A stretch of DNA of 64,000 nt from Streptomyces sp. NBC_00708 (GTDB taxonomy: Bacteria; Actinomycetota; Actinomycetes; Streptomycetales; Streptomycetaceae), in assembly GCA_036226585.1 (NCBI GenBank), contig CP108997.1, positions 5,766,001 to 5,830,000 on the forward strand. Direction: 5' to 3'. Positions 60,256 to 64,000 of the stretch are shown in pieces. Below the pieces are notes generated by a model that saw only the letters and a list, made by a program, of their open reading frames with translations, had not been told where the DNA came from and searched no databases. Numbering within the stretch: position 1 is the stretch's first letter; each line of letters opens with the position of its first letter. The position numbers and the translations under genes are program-made.

Positions 60256-62400
60256 ATGGAGAAGCTGCGCCCCGCCGATCCCGCACGGATCGGCGGGCAC
60301 AGGCTGCTCGGGCGGCTCGGCGCCGGCGGCATGGGGATCGTCTACCTCGGCCGTACGGACGCCGGCGCGCTGGCCGCGATCAAGGTGATCCTGCCCGAAT
60401 ACGCCACCGACGAGGACTTCCGGACCCGCTTCCGGCGTGAGGTCGAGACCGCCCGCCGGGTGGAGAGCCCCTGGGCCGTCCCTGTCACCGGAGCAGACAC
60501 GGAGGGCGAACGTCCCTGGCTGGCCACCGCGTTCGTGGCCGGGCCCGCGCTGTCGGAGGCCGTCACCCGATGCGGACCGCTGCCCGCACGTGGCGTCCGC
60601 GTGCTCGGCCGGCTGCTCGCCCGCGCCCTGACCGCCGTGCACACGGCGGGACTCGTCCACCGCGACGTCAAACCGGGCAACGTCCTGCTCACGGCCGACG
60701 GGCCGCGCCTGATCGACTTCGGCATCGCGCGGTCCGGCGACGCCACTGCGCTCACGGCCACCGGCCTGGTGGTCGGGACCCCGGGTTTCCTCTCCCCGGA
60801 ACAGGCCACCGGAGGCGCAACCGAGACCGGTCCCGCGAGCGACATCTTCTCCCTCGGCTGCCTCCTGGCGTACGCGGCGACCGGGCGTCCGCCGTTCGGC
60901 AGCGGGGCCGTCGACGCACTGCTCTACCGGACCGTCCACGACGAGCCCGACCTCACGGGGGTCGACGACCCCGGACTCCGCGCCCTTCTCGGCACCTTGC
61001 TGGCCAAGGAACCCGGCGCGCGCCCCACCGCCGCCGAACTCGACACCCGGATCGCCGAGGACGTGCCCGGCGATTCCCTCGACTGGCTGCCCGCGGACGT
61101 GGCGTCGCTCATAGCCGACCGCTCCGCCGCCATGCTCGACCTGCCCGGCGTCGATCCGACCGTTGCCGACGACACGCCGCGATCCGGACCGGGCCGGCGC
61201 AGGGCCCTGCTGATCGCGGGCGCGGGTCTCGTGGCCGCGGCCGGCGGCGGGTTCGCCGTACGGGAGTGGCTGCGCGACGACAGCGGCCCGGCCGAGGCCG
61301 CCTCCGGTGAACGGGCCTGGATCATCGGGGTGCAGGCCGATCTGTCCGGACCGCGGAGCGCCGCGGGGCGGGCCCAGGAGCGCGGGGTCCGGCTGGCCGT
61401 CGAACAGTTCAACGCCCGTACGGACAAGCCCTTCACGCTCACCGTCCGGGTCCGCGACGACGCGGGCGACACCACCCGCGCCGTTGAGGCCGCCGAACGG
61501 TTCGCCCACGACCGTGATGTGCTCGCCGTCATAGGCCCGACCGGTGACGCCGCCACGGAGGCCGTGCTCGCCACCTACGACGAGGCGATGCTGCCCGTCA
61601 TCACCGTGTCCTCGCTCCAGCTCACCTACACGGCCCGCGCCAGGAAGTCCTTCTTCCAGGCCGCGCCCTCCGACGGCGTACTGGCCCAGCCGATCATCCG
61701 GCGCCTGGTACTGCGGCCCGAGGTCGAGCGGCTCGGCGTCCTGCTCGACCGGGCCGGCGGGCAGTCCGCCTACCAGGCCGGCTATCTGACCAACATGCTG
61801 ACCGGCCGGATCACCACCGGGACCACTTACCCGCGCGTGGTGCCGGCCGGCACGCCGGACCTGGCACCCGTGGTCGAGGACATGCTCGCGCACGCCAGCG
61901 ACGCCCTCTTCTACGCCGGTGACGCGGCCGGCGCCGCCCGTACCGCACGCGCCCTGGCCGGTACCTCCTTCAAGGGACCCAGGATGGCCATGCACACGGC
62001 CATGGACGCCCGCTTCCTCAAGGACGCCGGACCGGCCGCCGAGAACTGGGAGTTCACCGCGCCCTTCACGGACGCGGCGGCGCCCGCGGCCGAGAAGTTC
62101 GCCGCGGCCCACCGTGCCGCCTTCGACGCCGCCCCCGCGCACTGGGCCGCCGAGGCATACGACGCGGCCGGGATCGTGACAGCCGCCGTGACCGCTCTCG
62201 TCAAGACGAAGGCCGGCGGACCGAAGCGCCCGTCGCGCAGCGCGCTCGTCACGAAGATCGCCGCATCCACGTACAAGGGAGTCTCGCGCACGTACGTCTT
62301 CGACGAGGACCACCGGATCAAGGGCGACGACGCCTACCTCTACGGGGTGCGGAACGGACGCTACGCCTACCTCGGTTCCGCGCCGAAGGCCACGGCCTGA
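60256..62400 (+). CDS. Ser/Thr protein kinase fused to an extracellular amino-acid-type receptor
   Basis: 714 residues from ATG 60256 (GAGGGAG 6 nt upstream; GTG 60253 possible). Kinase domain about 12-270: glycine loop GRLGAGGMGIVYLG, Lys in AAIKVI, VHRDVKPGNVLL, LIDFGIARSG and GTPGFLSPEQA. One membrane helix at about 314-334 (LLIAGAGLVAAAGGGFAV). The external part resembles periplasmic branched-chain amino-acid-binding receptors: WIIGVQADLSGP, LAVEQFNART, VLAVIGPTGDAATEAVL and AAEAYDAAGIVTAAV. Ligand binding outside would regulate the kinase inside. This architecture is known in Streptomyces. It follows the lipoprotein gene by 15 nt and precedes a paralogue by 6. Confidence 0.93.
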   Translation: MEKLRPADPARIGGHRLLGRLGAGGMGIVYLGRTDAGALAAIKVILPEYATDEDFRTRFRREVETARRVESPWAVPVTGADTEGERPWLATAFVAGPALSEAVTRCGPLPARGVRVLGRLLARALTAVHTAGLVHRDVKPGNVLLTADGPRLIDFGIARSGDATALTATGLVVGTPGFLSPEQATGGATETGPASDIFSLGCLLAYAATGRPPFGSGAVDALLYRTVHDEPDLTGVDDPGLRALLGTLLAKEPGARPTAAELDTRIAEDVPGDSLDWLPADVASLIADRSAAMLDLPGVDPTVADDTPRSGPGRRRALLIAGAGLVAAAGGGFAVREWLRDDSGPAEAASGERAWIIGVQADLSGPRSAAGRAQERGVRLAVEQFNARTDKPFTLTVRVRDDAGDTTRAVEAAERFAHDRDVLAVIGPTGDAATEAVLATYDEAMLPVITVSSLQLTYTARARKSFFQAAPSDGVLAQPIIRRLVLRPEVERLGVLLDRAGGQSAYQAGYLTNMLTGRITTGTTYPRVVPAGTPDLAPVVEDMLAHASDALFYAGDAAGAARTARALAGTSFKGPRMAMHTAMDARFLKDAGPAAENWEFTAPFTDAAAPAAEKFAAAHRAAFDAAPAHWAAEAYDAAGIVTAAVTALVKTKAGGPKRPSRSALVTKIAASTYKGVSRTYVFDEDHRIKGDDAYLYGVRNGRYAYLGSAPKATA

Positions 62401-62406
62401 TCCCGC

Positions 62407-64000
62407 ATGCGACCGCTCACCTCGGACGACCCGCGCACCATCGGCGCGTACCGCACCCTGGCCCGGCTCGGTGCCGGCGGTATGGGCGTCGTCTACCTGG
62501 CGCGCACGTCCGGCGGTGCGCTCGCCGCCGTGAAGGTGATCCACGCCCAGCATGCCGCGGACCCCGGATTCCGGGCCCGGTTCCGGCGCGAGGCCGAGGC
62601 CGCGGCACGGACCACCGGCCCCTGGGTGGTCCCGGTGACCGGGGCGGACACCGAGGCCCCGGAGCCCTGGCTGGCCACCGCGTTCGTGCCGGGGCCCTCC
62701 CTCGGGGAAGTCGTCGGGACCCGGGGGCCGCTGCCCGCCGCCACGGTCCGGACGCTCGGCTCGCGGCTGGCCGAAGCGCTCGGCGTGGTGCACGCGGCGG
62801 GCCTCCTGCACCGTGACGTCAAGCCCGGCAACGTCCTCCTCGCGCTCGACGGACCCCGCCTCATCGACTTCGGCATCGCCCGCCACGAGGGCGCCACCGC
62901 GCTCACCGCCACCGACGCGGTGATCGGCACGCCCGGCTACCTGGCCCCCGAACAGGCCGTGGCGGGGCCGCTCGGGCCGGGCTGCGACGTGTTCTCGCTG
63001 GGCTGCGTGCTCGTGTACGCGGCGACCGGACGGCGCCCGTTCGGGGACGGCGCCCCGGCCGCGGTCCTCTTCCGCACGGTGCACGAGGAACCCGACCTGA
63101 ACGGAGTGCCGGACGCGCTGCTGCCGCTGGTCACGGCCTGCCTGGCCAAGGGCCCGGCCGACCGGCCGAGCGCCGGGGAGGTCGCCCGGACCCTCGGGGG
63201 CAGCTCCGGCGCATGGGAGGTGCCCGGCCTGGCCGCCACGGTCGCCGCCCGCTCGGCCGCCGCTCTGGCCCTCCCCGATCCCGAACCGCCGCCCGCCGGC
63301 GGGGACCCGGAAGCTGGGCGCCCCACCCGGCGACGCCTGCTGGCCGCCGGAGCGGCCGGCGCCGTCGCCCTCGCGGGTGGAGGGACCGCCGCCCGGGTGG
63401 CCGCCACCCGGCGCGGCGGCACGTCCAAGGCATCCGGCCCCCTTCCCGCGTACCGCATCGCCCTGCACGCGGACCTGACCGGAGCGGGCCGGGCGGTCGG
63501 CCTCGCCCACCGGCGCGGGGCCCTCCTCGCGGTCGACGACCACAACTCCCGTACGGACAAGACCTTCACACTCGCGCTGCGCACCGAGGACGACGGCGGG
63601 GACGCCACCCGTGCCCTCGATGCCGCCGACCGGATCACCGCCGACCCCCGGGTGCTCGCCGTCATGGGCCCCACCGCGGAGGTCGTGGACGACAAGGTCG
63701 CGATCCGCTACGAGAAGGCACGCCTCGCCCAGATCGTCGTGGCGGCCGGCTCCACCGGCGCCGACTGGTCGGGCACCAGTTCCCTGTGCATCCTGCGGCC
63801 GTCCGACCCGGCGTTGGCCATCGGGCTCATCTCCTACCTGGCCCGTGTACGGCCGACCGACCACGTCGTCATCGTCGAGGACCGCGCGGACGCGCGGAGC
63901 AGCTGGGCGATCAGGGACCACCTGCCGAGAGCCCCGGTCGGCGGAGTCAGGTACACCACGGACACGGTCGAGGCCGCCGCCCGCACCTTCGCGCCCGCCG
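62407..64000 (+). CDS. Second Ser/Thr kinase-receptor fusion (cut by window end)
   Basis: At least 531 residues; no stop before base 64000. Paralogue of the upstream protein in the same order: ARLGAGGMGVVYLA, AAVKVI, LHRDVKPGNVLL, LIDFGIARHEG, GTPGYLAPEQA, a helix near 307-325 (LLAAGAAGAVALAGGG) and the receptor part IALHADLTGAGRAVG, VDDHNSRTDKTF, VLAVMGPTAEVVDD. All kinase catalytic residues are kept. The tandem pair could form homo- or heterodimeric sensors with different ligand preferences. The ATG at 62407 lies 6 nt after the upstream stop and lacks a clear ribosome site, so it may be coupled translationally. Confidence 0.9.
   Translation, partial: MRPLTSDDPRTIGAYRTLARLGAGGMGVVYLARTSGGALAAVKVIHAQHAADPGFRARFRREAEAAARTTGPWVVPVTGADTEAPEPWLATAFVPGPSLGEVVGTRGPLPAATVRTLGSRLAEALGVVHAAGLLHRDVKPGNVLLALDGPRLIDFGIARHEGATALTATDAVIGTPGYLAPEQAVAGPLGPGCDVFSLGCVLVYAATGRRPFGDGAPAAVLFRTVHEEPDLNGVPDALLPLVTACLAKGPADRPSAGEVARTLGGSSGAWEVPGLAATVAARSAAALALPDPEPPPAGGDPEAGRPTRRRLLAAGAAGAVALAGGGTAARVAATRRGGTSKASGPLPAYRIALHADLTGAGRAVGLAHRRGALLAVDDHNSRTDKTFTLALRTEDDGGDATRALDAADRITADPRVLAVMGPTAEVVDDKVAIRYEKARLAQIVVAAGSTGADWSGTSSLCILRPSDPALAIGLISYLARVRPTDHVVIVEDRADARSSWAIRDHLPRAPVGGVRYTTDTVEAAARTFAPA

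Noticed and set aside
59989..63921. 1310-codon minus-strand open frame
   Set aside because: Antisense to the two kinase genes, whose motifs are unmistakable.

Overview
The window is chromosomal DNA of a high-GC actinomycete, almost certainly a Streptomyces. The coding sequence has strongly GC-biased third positions, GTG starts are frequent, genes often overlap by GTGA or ATGA, and gene families and order resemble the S. coelicolor region around dxs, hemE, murC and msrB (from memory, not from a search). I see no rRNA, tRNA, CRISPR array, insertion sequence, prophage or plasmid functions. The window looks like conserved core chromosome with a few accessory cassettes.

Layout. 0-2.5 kb: end of a xylose-type sugar ABC transporter (binding protein, ATPase, permease). 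2.7-6.3 kb: dxs and an APC-family amino-acid permease. 6.3-20.2 kb: a cell-surface module with an NYN-domain protein, an LCP ligase flanked by two paralogous repeat proteins (one carrying a degenerate PIG-L-like domain), a CDP-alcohol phosphotransferase overlapping a 1487-residue GT2-GT2-TagF polymerase, an Asp2-like alpha/beta hydrolase and a phosphodiester-glycosidase lipoprotein. 20.3-23.7 kb: fadB-fadA. 24-26 kb: RNase D and an atypical LuxR-type response regulator. 26.3-32.8 kb: DUF3000 and the haem genes hemE, hemY and chdC, with a CoA-disulfide-reductase-like flavoprotein and a DUF4349 lipoprotein between them.

33-36.1 kb (minus strand) is the most intriguing part. A DUF692/MNIO-type enzyme with a fused C-terminal partner-like domain overlaps by 4 nt a TIGR04222-type membrane protein whose tail carries cysteines every six residues; a second TIGR04222-type protein follows. 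This looks like an enzyme plus modified-cysteine-substrate system.

36.2-39.6 kb: a PTH2-like protein, an AIM24 protein, an ABC ATPase with a probable CTG start plus its membrane partner, and a small Cys4 protein. 39.6-47.5 kb (minus): a polysaccharide deacetylase lipoprotein, a PhoX-type phosphatase, a two-component system and a VTC-DUF4956-CotH operon. 47.7-53.2 kb: OsmC, ZapE, a RibD-like reductase, an IGPS/Usp-like small protein, murC, msrB and a Cys-rich protein. 53.2-59.2 kb: an orphan GTPase-associated-protein-1 homologue, a LysR regulator, an SDR, a YrdC/YciO protein and a MarR regulator with a clear operator. 59.4-64 kb: a lipoprotein and two tandem Ser/Thr kinases fused to extracellular amino-acid-receptor-like domains, the second cut by the window end.

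Common themes are envelope construction, metal/haem and redox chemistry, and surface sensing. Long perfect inverted repeats separate most transcription units, and several genes appear to be leaderless.
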